This document shows, piece after piece, positions 8,500 through 17,414 of a stretch of DNA of 64,000 nucleotides. Position 1 is the stretch's first letter. Each line of letters opens with the position of its first letter. The notes under the pieces are model-generated. The model was not told where the DNA came from. It did no database searches and worked only from the letters and a program-made list of their open reading frames with translations. Both the position numbers and the translations under genes were made by a program. The DNA is from Anaerolineae bacterium (lineage in GTDB: Bacteria; Chloroflexota; Anaerolineae; Anaerolineales; Anaerolineaceae), in the NCBI GenBank assembly GCA_013178295.1, contig JABLWW010000004.1:248001-312000 (forward strand), written 5' to 3'.

Positions 8500-9420
8500 C
8501 TAGTCGTCAGCATCTCCTGCCCATAGACGCAGGTAAGACTCATAGCGTGCCGGATGAATTTTTTTACACTCCACAGCAGCGCGCACCGCGCAGCCAGGTT
8601 CTTCGCGGTGCGTGCAATTGTTAAACTGGCATGCGGAAACCAAATCTCGCATTTCAGGGAAATAACCATCCAACTCGTGCGGCTGGATATCCCACAATGC
8701 CAGACTGCGCAGCCCCGGCAGGTCTGCTACATAACCGCCCTCCGGCAGGGGAAAAAGTTGACGCACGACTGTGGTATGCCTGCCACGCCGGGTGGTATGA
8801 CTGATCTCGCCCACCTCCAAACCAAGACCTGGCCGAAGGAGATTGAGTAAACTGGTTTTCCCCACTCCCGAAGGGCCTGCCAAGCCAGAAATCTTCCCTA
8901 CCAGATGCTGGCGCAACTGATCAATATGATCTCCACGCACAGCCGAGGTATACAGCACCGCATATCCAAGCTCAGTATAACGGTCAAAAAGCTGCCAGGC
9001 ACGTTCGTGATCCAGCAAGTCAATTTTATTCGCCACAATCAGGGGAGAGATGCCCTGCTTTTCGCAGATGATCAGGAAACGGTCGAGCATTCTCAGGCGT
9101 GGCGCAGGCTGGGCACACGCGAATACCAGCACCAGCTGATCGGGGTTCGCCAGAAGCGTTTGCCGAATATCTCCCTGCGGTGTCGGGGCAGTACGCACCA
9201 AAGCGCAGCGACGCGGCTCAATTTCCTCAATCCAACCACTGTTACCCGAGTGAAGCGAAACGCGGACACGATCACCCACAACCGCCAGGTTTCTATCACC
9301 AACAGCCGCACGTTTCAATCGCCCGCGCAGATGGCAGACCACCTCCCCCTGGTCTGTCTGAACTGTAAAAAAACCAGATTGTGAGCGAACAATCAGCCCA
9401 GGAACAGTCGTTGCTTTCAC
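8500..9420 (-). CDS. rsgA: Ribosome small-subunit GTPase RsgA
   Basis: 306 residues: N-terminal OB fold (to about 75), circularly permuted GTPase with NKID (G4) ahead of the P-loop GPSGVGKTS and DLPG, and a C-terminal zinc site (C-x5-C-x-H-x5-C). RsgA is a GTPase acting in late 30S maturation. GTG start; it begins 6 nt after the transpeptidase stop codon and probably shares its transcript. Confidence 0.95.
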   Translation of the reverse strand: MKATTVPGLIVRSQSGFFTVQTDQGEVVCHLRGRLKRAAVGDRNLAVVGDRVRVSLHSGNSGWIEEIEPRRCALVRTAPTPQGDIRQTLLANPDQLVLVFACAQPAPRLRMLDRFLIICEKQGISPLIVANKIDLLDHERAWQLFDRYTELGYAVLYTSAVRGDHIDQLRQHLVGKISGLAGPSGVGKTSLLNLLRPGLGLEVGEISHTTRRGRHTTVVRQLFPLPEGGYVADLPGLRSLALWDIQPHELDGYFPEMRDLVSACQFNNCTHREEPGCAVRAAVECKKIHPARYESYLRLWAGDADD

Positions 9421-9426
9421 AGCCAG

Positions 9427-11676
9427 TTACTGCGGCGCTTCACCTTCAGGGGTGGGCGTTTCTGTAGGTATGAGACCCGGTATAGGTGTCTGGGTAGGAA
9501 GCGGCGTAGGTGTGCGGGTAACGTCATAGCTGGCTTCCCAAGGGAAGAGCGGGCCCTTCTGCTCAAAGAAATACTCTTCCATGATACGGCGCGTGATAGG
9601 AGCAGCAACAGCCGATCCATCGCCAGCATTTTCGGCAATGACCACCACCGCAATGTCCGGGCGTTCGGGATTTTTGTAGTCGGTATACGCCGCAAACCAA
9701 GCATGCGGGTCTCCAAACGGATTCTGTGCAGTGCCGGTTTTGCCATAAACAGGAACATTGAAGTTGAGAAACGTCTTTTGCGCCGTGCCGCGCTTATTGT
9801 TGACCACGCTGAACATAGCATCCTGAATGATCTTTAAATTTGCAGGTGAAACAGGTAAAACACTGCGCACCTCAGGGGCAAAAGCCAAGTCAACTGTCCC
9901 ATCGGGTGCAACGATTTTCTCAACTACCTGCGGACGCAGCAGCCTGCCCCCATTGCCAATCGCGGCAATAAAATCCACCACCTGAATAGGCGTGGCAAGC
10001 ATAGCACCCTGCCCAAAAGCAAGTTGTACGGCATCCCCTTCGCTGGCTGGGTCAGGGATACTGCCAACATCTTCCGCAATCTGCTGAATACCTGTCGCGC
10101 TGCCCAAGCCAAATGCCCGCGCCATATTAGGGATTGCCTCAGGCATGTTATTGCGATAAAGATCAAGCCCAATGTGGTTAAACCACGGGTTACAGGAACG
10201 CATCAAACCCTCTGGGAGAGTTAACAATCCACTAGGGGGAATTTCTTTGGCTTTTGTCCAGTCCTCAATCACAATTCCAGGCAGCTCGGTGAATTCATAC
10301 TGACAGTCATACGTACTTTCAGCAGTAAATCTGCCGCTTTCCAGCGCTGCTGCCATGGTGATAATCTTGAACACTGAACCCAGGGGATAACCGCCCTGCG
10401 TGGCGCGATTGAGCAGACGGTTTCTGCCATCGTTGATCACACGGTTAAGATTGACATTGTTGGCATTTGCCGGATCAAACAGATTGGGGTTGAAAGAGGG
10501 GGACGAAGCAATTGCCAGTACTCGTCCGGTGTCACGTTCGAGCACAACCGCTGCCCCGTTGAAGCCACTGATAGCGTTTTGCACACGCTGCTGAAAACCG
10601 ACCTCAAATGTGGTATAAATCGAGCGCGAGGGCTGCGATTCAACCTGTGCCAGAACGGTCTGTATCTGCCCCTGTTGGTCAACTACATACAGCGTAGCAC
10701 CGCGCTTACCAGCCAGATACGGCTCGCCCCACTTTTCCAGTCCGGCAGCACCGATCTTCTCATCGCCGCGGTAGCCCTGCCGCCGGTAACTTTCCATCTG
10801 ATCGGGCGAGATAAACAGCATATATCCCACCGTCTGCGGGGCAACGCCGTTTTGATAGTAGAAACGCGAGCGATAATCCGTCAACACCAGACCAGCAATG
10901 GTCGAAAGCTGCTTGATATACTCATCCACCTTCTGCTTGGGCGCTTCTCCCACCGGCACATACGCCGCTGGCATTGTTTCCCAGGCATTGTTATATAGTT
11001 CGCGGATAGTCTCCTTCCTCACGTTAGTCAACTGAGCAAGCATCCCCGCCAGCAAGCCATACTGCGTGGAAATCGTCTGATCAGCAATAAATCCCATTGC
11101 CACAGCGTCCGTCTCCACCGCAATTGGTTCGCCGTTGCGGTCGTAGATGTTGCCGCGCGCCGGGATTTTATAGTCCAGCGCCAGACGATTCCCCCCCTTC
11201 AACTCCGGCAGAATCATGGCGTCTTCCCATTGCACCCACCAGAAACCTTCCTGAAACGCCAGATTCATCATCATTTCACGGGCAATATCCCCAAAAAGCG
11301 CTGTATGAAAGGTTACCCGATAGGAGACCTGAGCAGACGAAGGCGTTGTCAGTGCAGAGAGAACCTCAAAATCAAAATTCTTCAGCGTAAGGTAGACAGC
11401 GGTATCACGGTAGAGTTTGGTGAACTCCTCCTCGCTGATTGCCTCCTTGCTGATCGGCGTCAGGGCTGCATACATCCTGACGTAATCTTCCTTCTGCCAG
11501 GCATCCAGAAAAGCGGTAGCAGCCGCCTGAGCATCCGGCGGACGGGTAATGTTCACACGGGGGCTTGGAAGCGTAACTTCCAGCGTCTGTGTTGCCTGTA
11601 CCAACGGACTCTTTTTCGCTGTACTACATGCCGAGATAAGAAATACCATTAGCAGGAGAAAAAGCTTAACTTTCAT
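9427..11676 (-). CDS. PBP2a-like transpeptidase lipoprotein (MecA N-domain type)
   Basis: 749 residues. A lipobox signal peptide (LISAC, Cys about 17) is followed by an NTF2-like MecA-type N domain (~45-155), a PBP dimerisation domain (~185-360) and a transpeptidase domain (~375-700). Active-site motifs are intact: SVFK (SxxK), SCN (SxN) and KTGTAQ. The tail is Thr/Pro-rich. It cross-links peptidoglycan outside the membrane. The extra N domain is the layout of staphylococcal PBP2a and of many Gram-positive class B PBPs, not of E. coli PBP2. AAGG lies about 10 nt before the ATG. Confidence 0.92.
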   Translation of the reverse strand: MKVKLFLLLMVFLISACSTAKKSPLVQATQTLEVTLPSPRVNITRPPDAQAAATAFLDAWQKEDYVRMYAALTPISKEAISEEEFTKLYRDTAVYLTLKNFDFEVLSALTTPSSAQVSYRVTFHTALFGDIAREMMMNLAFQEGFWWVQWEDAMILPELKGGNRLALDYKIPARGNIYDRNGEPIAVETDAVAMGFIADQTISTQYGLLAGMLAQLTNVRKETIRELYNNAWETMPAAYVPVGEAPKQKVDEYIKQLSTIAGLVLTDYRSRFYYQNGVAPQTVGYMLFISPDQMESYRRQGYRGDEKIGAAGLEKWGEPYLAGKRGATLYVVDQQGQIQTVLAQVESQPSRSIYTTFEVGFQQRVQNAISGFNGAAVVLERDTGRVLAIASSPSFNPNLFDPANANNVNLNRVINDGRNRLLNRATQGGYPLGSVFKIITMAAALESGRFTAESTYDCQYEFTELPGIVIEDWTKAKEIPPSGLLTLPEGLMRSCNPWFNHIGLDLYRNNMPEAIPNMARAFGLGSATGIQQIAEDVGSIPDPASEGDAVQLAFGQGAMLATPIQVVDFIAAIGNGGRLLRPQVVEKIVAPDGTVDLAFAPEVRSVLPVSPANLKIIQDAMFSVVNNKRGTAQKTFLNFNVPVYGKTGTAQNPFGDPHAWFAAYTDYKNPERPDIAVVVIAENAGDGSAVAAPITRRIMEEYFFEQKGPLFPWEASYDVTRTPTPLPTQTPIPGLIPTETPTPEGEAPQ

Positions 11677-11770
11677 ACGTGCTTAACCTTATCACTATTT
11701 GACAGGGATTTCTTGATCACCTTATTGTATCCTATGTTTTCAGTTTGCAAACCCTTACTGCATTTTTCGT

Positions 11771-12451
11771 TCAGAGATTGATGCCCCGTTGACCCATCTG
11801 CTGCAATATTTCGGGGTACACAGAGCATACATAACCCAAATTTTGCTGGCAGACCTGAGGTACATTAACGGCTGGTAGAAGACCAACCTTAGGCAAAACA
11901 CGCGCCAGATGGCAAAGCGGCAGCCCCATCACATTGGCAAAACAATGTCTGAAATCGCGCACTGGATGAAAGCCTTCATGCTGAATGGCATACGCACCGG
12001 CTTTATCCAGCGGGTCTCCGCTGGAGACATACGCTTCTATCTCAGCTTCACTATACTCACGCATGGTAACAGGTGAAACGCACACATCCACCAGTGGATG
12101 ATTGGCATTATCTTTAAGGACACAGATGGCAGTGTACACCTGATGACAGCGCCCCCGCAGGCGACGAAGCATATCAACCGCCTCCTGCGCCCCGCCTGGC
12201 TTTCCCAAAATGGATTCTCCATCGGCAACCGTTGTATCAGCAGCCAGAACAGCAACACAGTCTCCATGCTGCCCTGCGACGGCGTGAGACTTTTGCAGCG
12301 CCAAGCGGCGCACGTAGCCCTCAGGATGTTCATCAGGCAAGGGTGTCTCATCTACCAGAGCAGACTCAATAGAAAAAGGAATGCCCAACCATGAGAGCAG
12401 TTCGCGCCGTCTCGGCGAATTAGAAGCCAGCAATATCTTCGGCTCAGACAC
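11771..12451 (-). CDS. maf: Maf-family nucleoside triphosphate pyrophosphatase
   Basis: 226 residues. The Maf signature SNSPRRREL is at the N-terminus, then ETPLPDEHPEGYVRRLALQK and AADTTV with the catalytic Asp region. The family hydrolyses non-canonical or methylated NTPs (dTTP/UTP type or m7GTP type). The C-terminus extends about 30 residues beyond typical Maf and includes a Cys-containing tail. The GTG start lies 7 nt after a TACAAT box (12464-12459) with no Shine-Dalgarno, so a leaderless mRNA is likely even though an upstream gene ends 26 nt away. Confidence 0.9.
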   Translation of the reverse strand: MSEPKILLASNSPRRRELLSWLGIPFSIESALVDETPLPDEHPEGYVRRLALQKSHAVAGQHGDCVAVLAADTTVADGESILGKPGGAQEAVDMLRRLRGRCHQVYTAICVLKDNANHPLVDVCVSPVTMREYSEAEIEAYVSSGDPLDKAGAYAIQHEGFHPVRDFRHCFANVMGLPLCHLARVLPKVGLLPAVNVPQVCQQNLGYVCSVYPEILQQMGQRGINL

Positions 12452-12477
12452 GCCTGAGATTGTAACATGATTCCGCT

Positions 12478-13755
12478 CTATCCGAGAAACCCCCGCCGTG
12501 GCTGCTCTGCGTACACATGTCCGTTTTGTCCATTAATCAGCACCCTATAGGATGCGTCTCCCCAAGAGTAACGCGTCAACCAGGCTGGCAACAGCACCAG
12601 CCGAAACGACTGCACAACCATACCCGCTGTCTTCAAAATCAGGTCGCGCATGGGCTGCGTAAAACTCAGGATAATCTGTTTGCGCTCCTCCTCCAGGGCA
12701 ACGCTGCGCGCCTGCAGAGAGGCATCCCCCAGAGGTATCTGATATGACTCTGCCACAAAGCTGGACAGATAACGCGGGTCATACGCCACCAGGTCGTGCA
12801 GGTCGTAATCCTCGACCAATGCGGCAAAGCTTTCTGGAAGGCGATTTGTCGCCAGAATCTTGATGTCATCCACATAAACGGCTTTCGTCCCAGACAGAGG
12901 CTTCCACTGACGCCTGCGCCCTTCGCTGACCTGGATAAGACATGTCCAATCAATTTGCCCGCCGACATCAAAAGTCCATAACGGAAAATACAGCGCAAAA
13001 CCGCGCGCAACACGCGGGCGCTTGGTAAATCCATTTTCCTCAAACCACGCAGAAAGTGCCAGACGGGCGCGCTGCTCATCCAGCTTGAATGGAATCAGGC
13101 TGTGGGGTGTAACGATCTGCTCCTCCTCAGCCTGAACTACCACATGGGTAGAGGCACAATAAGGACAGGTCAAGGTCATCTGGCGCGGCGGCATGATGAA
13201 TTTACAACCACATCCCTGGCAGATAAAGAGACGCATGGCGACAGCTTTAAAATGCCCTTTACTGGTCGCCAGCGCCGCAATGAAGTTTTCCTCTTCCAAT
13301 GAAAGACCACTCCGGCTACTCTGCTCCAGCCGCTCAGCCGTTTGACAGTACTCGCATACCAAAGACTGCCCATCGGGCGCAAACACCATGCGTCCGCCGC
13401 ACTTTGGACAGTCAAAGTTTAGACCCTGAACCCCTTTCAATTCCCCACCTGAAACCTGTTTGACGCTGTCAGGGTCGATAATTTCATCTGGCTTTAACTT
13501 GCCATCCAGGATAGCCAGTTTACGGCGGGCGCGGGCATCCCCCAAATTGCGCGCCAGTATCTCCTCCAGATATGCCCGCTGCTCCTCAGGATTTTCACTG
13601 ATTTCGCTGAGCCAATACCAGGCGTCGCATTTGCTCTCCTGGCTTGTCCCATCCGCCTGGAGCACTTTTTCAAGATAAAAGCGGGCTTCTTCCTTATCCC
13701 CCGCCTTTGCGGCAGCGATCCCGCGCACCAGAAGCTCACGGCTGATGTCAAACAT
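12478..13755 (-). CDS. TPR-like and double zinc-ribbon protein, unknown function
   Basis: 425 residues. Residues 1-85 form helical repeats similar to TPR (KAGDKEEARFYLEKVLQ). Two CxxC...CxxC zinc ribbons follow (CPKCGG...CEYC near 115-140 and CQGCGC...CPYC near 178-203). The rest, about 215-420, is a mixed alpha/beta region with Trp and Tyr-rich strands and no membrane segment. I do not recognise a described function. It lies directly upstream of maf on the same strand. Confidence 0.8.
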   Translation of the reverse strand: MFDISRELLVRGIAAAKAGDKEEARFYLEKVLQADGTSQESKCDAWYWLSEISENPEEQRAYLEEILARNLGDARARRKLAILDGKLKPDEIIDPDSVKQVSGGELKGVQGLNFDCPKCGGRMVFAPDGQSLVCEYCQTAERLEQSSRSGLSLEEENFIAALATSKGHFKAVAMRLFICQGCGCKFIMPPRQMTLTCPYCASTHVVVQAEEEQIVTPHSLIPFKLDEQRARLALSAWFEENGFTKRPRVARGFALYFPLWTFDVGGQIDWTCLIQVSEGRRRQWKPLSGTKAVYVDDIKILATNRLPESFAALVEDYDLHDLVAYDPRYLSSFVAESYQIPLGDASLQARSVALEEERKQIILSFTQPMRDLILKTAGMVVQSFRLVLLPAWLTRYSWGDASYRVLINGQNGHVYAEQPRRGFLG

Positions 13756-13830
13756 GTTCTCATTATATATGAAAAGTGAAATTGGTATAAACGGATAATT
13801 TAGAGTAAAATAGAAAGCAGGTGAGAATAT

Positions 13831-15519
13831 ATGTGCGCCTGTCTTGAACGCCTGGATAGCCCTGCTGTGTCATTGAGCTGTGTCGCTCTGGAACTGGTTC
13901 AGGAGACCTCGCAGCAGAAGCTTTTACAGCGTATTGCGGTGATTGCCTGCGAACAGATAGGAGCGGCATTCGCCCTGGTAGGTTTGATCGGCAAAGACGA
14001 CCAACCTGAGGCGCATTTCTCAGCCAATGCTTCCAACGAGGATATCTGCTGGGCAGACATTCTCGATGACATGGGGGGGGTTGAGGCGCTTTCGGCTGTA
14101 GATAAGTCGGTGATTCTCCCGCTTGCCACCGCTGGTAAGAGCGGTGCGGCATTGACACAAAGCCCTGCTGGCACAGACAGCCTTCTGATAGCTCCAATCC
14201 GATATGAAGGTGAGCTCCTGGGGGGCATCTTTGTGGGTGGCAGAACGGACTCTTCCCCCTTCACCAAGGAAGACCAGCAAACACTTGAGACAATTGCCGC
14301 CTATGCAGCCATCGCCATTACCAACGCAGCAGTTTTACAGCAGCTAACACAGTGTGTGGAGACGTTGACACGCCGCAACAAAAACCTTGCGCTGCTAAAC
14401 GAGCTCGGTTCAAACCTGATCACGTCCACCGACATTGACCAGATTCTGGACAAAGCCCTGGCAGAGATAATGGACTACCTCTGCTTAGAAGCTGGCGAGG
14501 TCTTTCTTCGTCTGGAGGATAGCCGCCAGCTAAAGCTCGTTTCACACAAAAGCCAGAGGGTTGAGAGGCTATGGAAAAAGACAAAGTACCGCTTTGGTGA
14601 GGGAATTGTCGGGCAAACGGCGCAAAGCGGACGCCCCCGTCTCATCAATGTCAATGAGCTTACCGAAGACAATGACTTGACGCTGGAAGAGTTTAACGGC
14701 AACCTCCAGCATCTGGTTTGCTTTCCGTTGACCGGAATGCGCGGGGTTTGGGGCGTTCTGTGCGCCGCCGCCAGCAAAGACCAGGAACTGGACGAGCTTT
14801 CGCTGCAATTCCTCTCTTCACTCTGCATGTGGTTAGGCACTTTGATTGAAAATATCCGTCTCAACCTTCAGCAGCGCCGCCACGCTGTGCTGGAAGAGCG
14901 CGAGCGAATCGGCATGGATTTGCACGACGGGGTGATTCAATCCATCTATGCCGTAGGGCTTACCCTTGAACACTGCCGCCTGCTGATGCGTGAAAACACT
15001 CAGCTGGCTGCCAAACGGATTGAGCAGGCGATTGACGGGTTAAACGGCGCCATCCGCGATATGCGTGCCTACATCCTTGACCTGCGCCCGCGCCAGCTAC
15101 ATAATGAGAATCTGATCAAAGGCATTCAGCGTCTCATCAGCGAGTTCCGCATCAATACGCTGGTGGATGTGGACTTCAAAGGTTCGTGGGAAGAGCTGAT
15201 GGACATCCCCGATGCACAGGCTACCGCATTGTTCCACATCTGTCAGGAAGCGTTGGCAAATATCGCCAAACACGCCCAGGCGCGCGAGGTGGAGGTCAAA
15301 TTGTGGACCACCAACGACCGCGCCTACCTTGAGATACGCGACGACGGGAAAGGATTCAGCACCCATAAAGTGAAGATGACCCTTGGGCATGGTCTTTCAA
15401 ACATGCAGACGCGCGCCTACAATGCGGGCGGGGATGTTGAGTTCATCTCCTCACCGGGGTCGGGCACCATCATTACCGCCTGGGTGCCCTTCCTGAACGA
15501 AAAATTTACTTATGAGTGA
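13831..15519 (+). CDS. GAF-domain sensor histidine kinase, NarL/DegS type
   Basis: 562 residues. Two GAF domains (about 25-165 and 185-335) precede a HisKA_3 dimerisation domain with the phospho-acceptor in ERxRIGMDLHDG (H365) and a HATPase_c domain with the N-box (QEALANIAKHAQA) and DDGKGF. No membrane segment, so it senses a cytoplasmic signal. The usual LuxR-type response regulator is not adjacent. AGGTGA lies 6 nt before the ATG. It overlaps the next gene by 8 nt. Confidence 0.9.
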   Translation: MCACLERLDSPAVSLSCVALELVQETSQQKLLQRIAVIACEQIGAAFALVGLIGKDDQPEAHFSANASNEDICWADILDDMGGVEALSAVDKSVILPLATAGKSGAALTQSPAGTDSLLIAPIRYEGELLGGIFVGGRTDSSPFTKEDQQTLETIAAYAAIAITNAAVLQQLTQCVETLTRRNKNLALLNELGSNLITSTDIDQILDKALAEIMDYLCLEAGEVFLRLEDSRQLKLVSHKSQRVERLWKKTKYRFGEGIVGQTAQSGRPRLINVNELTEDNDLTLEEFNGNLQHLVCFPLTGMRGVWGVLCAAASKDQELDELSLQFLSSLCMWLGTLIENIRLNLQQRRHAVLEERERIGMDLHDGVIQSIYAVGLTLEHCRLLMRENTQLAAKRIEQAIDGLNGAIRDMRAYILDLRPRQLHNENLIKGIQRLISEFRINTLVDVDFKGSWEELMDIPDAQATALFHICQEALANIAKHAQAREVEVKLWTTNDRAYLEIRDDGKGFSTHKVKMTLGHGLSNMQTRAYNAGGDVEFISSPGSGTIITAWVPFLNEKFTYE

Positions 15520-16279
15520 GATTTCGCTGGAGAAAGCTGCGCGGCGCGGGGAGCCCTCCTATGTCTGGCGCGCCGGGCAGGAGCGCCGTCTGCGCATGAT
15601 TCTGCAGGCAGCTGAAGACCGCGTCAGCGGCAGTGTTTTAGTGGATGGCTGCGGTGTGGGCAGCTATCTTGCCCGTCTGGCACCTCACGCCAATAAGGCA
15701 GTAGGAATTGATATTGATTTCGAACGCTGCCAGGAAAGCCGCCAGAAGACCCCTCTGGTTGTCTGCGCCGCAGGTGAGGCTTTACCCTTTGCCGCCAAGC
15801 AATTTGACCTTATCTTGAGCCATGAAGTCCTTGAACATGTGCAGGATGACCATCTGGCAGTGGACGAAATGGCGCGGCTGCTGCGCACGGGCGGGCGGGT
15901 AATCGTATTTGTACCCAACCGCGGCTACCCATTTGAAACCCACGGAGTATATTGGCGCGGGCGTTACCATTTCGGCAATATTCCCCTGGTCAACTATCTG
16001 CCGGATGCATGGCGCAGCCGCCTGGCGCCGCACGTGCGGGCATACACCCGCGCCGACCTGATGCGCCTGTTCTACCGGCATCCGTTCAAATGGCTGCGGC
16101 AAACGGTCATTTTTGGCGCCTATGACAATATCATCCAACGCCTCCCCCGTTTTGGGAAAGCACTGCGTTGGGTTTTACAGCTGCTTGAAAAAACTCCTCT
16201 GCGCGCGCTGGGTTTGTCGCATTTCTGGGTTGGCGAAAAAGTAGCACCTGCCAGCACTCATGACAGACGAAAGTCATAA
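15512..16279 (+). CDS. Class I SAM-dependent methyltransferase
   Basis: 255 residues. Motif I is VDGCGVGSYLARL, motif II VGIDIDF, and the post-motifs SHEVLEHV and LLRTGGRVIV follow, a Methyltransf_11 fold. The substrate is unknown. It is translationally coupled to the upstream histidine kinase (8-nt overlap), and its 3' end overlaps the convergent methyltransferase gene by 22 nt. Confidence 0.85.
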   Translation: MSEISLEKAARRGEPSYVWRAGQERRLRMILQAAEDRVSGSVLVDGCGVGSYLARLAPHANKAVGIDIDFERCQESRQKTPLVVCAAGEALPFAAKQFDLILSHEVLEHVQDDHLAVDEMARLLRTGGRVIVFVPNRGYPFETHGVYWRGRYHFGNIPLVNYLPDAWRSRLAPHVRAYTRADLMRLFYRHPFKWLRQTVIFGAYDNIIQRLPRFGKALRWVLQLLEKTPLRALGLSHFWVGEKVAPASTHDRRKS

Positions 16280-17148
16280 ATCCCGTTCACCACGGGGTAC
16301 CTTCTGCCGCACAAGGGGCATACCAGCTCTGGAGGTGTATCAGCAATGGGCGTCGCATCACATGCCGGACAGGCAAAAAAGGCTCCTGCCTGCACATTAG
16401 ACGTTTGCCCGGTAGCGCGGCTGCGCACAAAGACACTGGGGGTCAGCTGCCACAATTCCCCTGTCCACTGAAAAAGCCCATCCAGTACGACCAGAACTTT
16501 AAGGGGCAGCAATCGTTTGAGCACCCCCACCCGCAGGTGCGAGACAGTCAGCTGCCGCTCAATGGTGAACCCACATTCGCTCAGCCAGCCGCGCACCGCG
16601 ACAGGATGAAAGTCGAAATTGAGGGCGGCAAACTCGACCGGTTCAAGCGAAAACGGGTTCCACTGCTGACGGCGCAACCAGTAACGCAGAATAGCTTTCA
16701 AATTGCGCTTGTTGGCAAATTCGAGGATAAACACCGCCTCTGCTTGCAACACCCGCCGCACCTGCATCAGGGCACGCCGGGCATCCGCCATGTGATGCAA
16801 GGTGCGGATCATGGTTGCCGCATCAAACAACCCATCCACAAACGGCAAACGATAGATATCCGCAGCCACATAGACATAACGCCAGCTACTCCCCAGACGC
16901 TGTTGCGCCTGCTCCAGCTGCGTACGCGAGTAGTCCACCAAGATAACGCGCTCAAAACCATGATAACGCGGTGTGTTGCGTCCTGCACCAGCGCCCAGTT
17001 CCAGCATCAACCTGCCCTGCGCCGGCAGCAGACGACGCAACGCCAGCGCCTCAACTGCATCCTCATAGGCTCTGCCTCCCTGCTCCCAAAAAGCGGTCTG
17101 GTAATCGGAGCCTTCGTAACTGCATATTGGCGGCAGGTTGGTCGTCAT
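16258..17148 (-). CDS. SAM methyltransferase with C-terminal Trm112-like zinc ribbon
   Basis: About 296 residues from the ATG at 17148, chosen because AGGATGAGG stands 8 nt upstream; an ATG at 17178 is the longer alternative. The Rossmann core has motif I LELGAGAGRNTPRY, motif II VILVDYS and the motif around MIRTLHH. The last ~40 residues carry CPxC...CPLC and VVNGIYDF, as in Trm112-like/YcaR domains, which here would be fused to the enzyme. The substrate is unknown. The gene begins just downstream of the SRP RNA. Confidence 0.82.
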   Translation of the reverse strand: MTTNLPPICSYEGSDYQTAFWEQGGRAYEDAVEALALRRLLPAQGRLMLELGAGAGRNTPRYHGFERVILVDYSRTQLEQAQQRLGSSWRYVYVAADIYRLPFVDGLFDAATMIRTLHHMADARRALMQVRRVLQAEAVFILEFANKRNLKAILRYWLRRQQWNPFSLEPVEFAALNFDFHPVAVRGWLSECGFTIERQLTVSHLRVGVLKRLLPLKVLVVLDGLFQWTGELWQLTPSVFVRSRATGQTSNVQAGAFFACPACDATPIADTPPELVCPLCGRRYPVVNGIYDFRLS

Positions 17149-17186
17149 TGTATTGTCCTCATCCTGTTTCGGCTGCATCTAACAAT

Positions 17187-17294
17187 GCGCCGGGCAGGTT
17201 TTCCGGCGGCACCCGGAATGACTTCCTTACCGCTGCTTCCTCTCGGACCTGACGGGGTTCGAAAGATTCCGCCGCGCCGGTCCCGCCCGGGCGC
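17187..17294 (-). ncRNA. ffs: Small bacterial SRP RNA (4.5S type)
   Basis: On the minus strand the signature GTCAGGTCCGAGAGGAAGCA matches the universally conserved SRP domain IV that binds Ffh. The outer arms GCGCCCGGGC (5') and GCCCGGCGC (3') pair, giving a 108-nt hairpin RNA typical of bacteria without an Alu domain. The apical tetraloop is GAGA rather than the common GGAA, still a GNRA loop. Ends are set by the pairing arms; the mature ends may differ by a few bases. Confidence 0.93.
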
Positions 17295-17414
17295 AACCTA
17301 AGGATACCGCAGGAACGAACGACTGTCAACCGCCGCGCGTTCACCAATGCCATGCCAGGCTTGCGCTTTCCACTTTCATACCTGGGTGCTTTGATAATTC
17401 CTGCCTCAGCGCAT

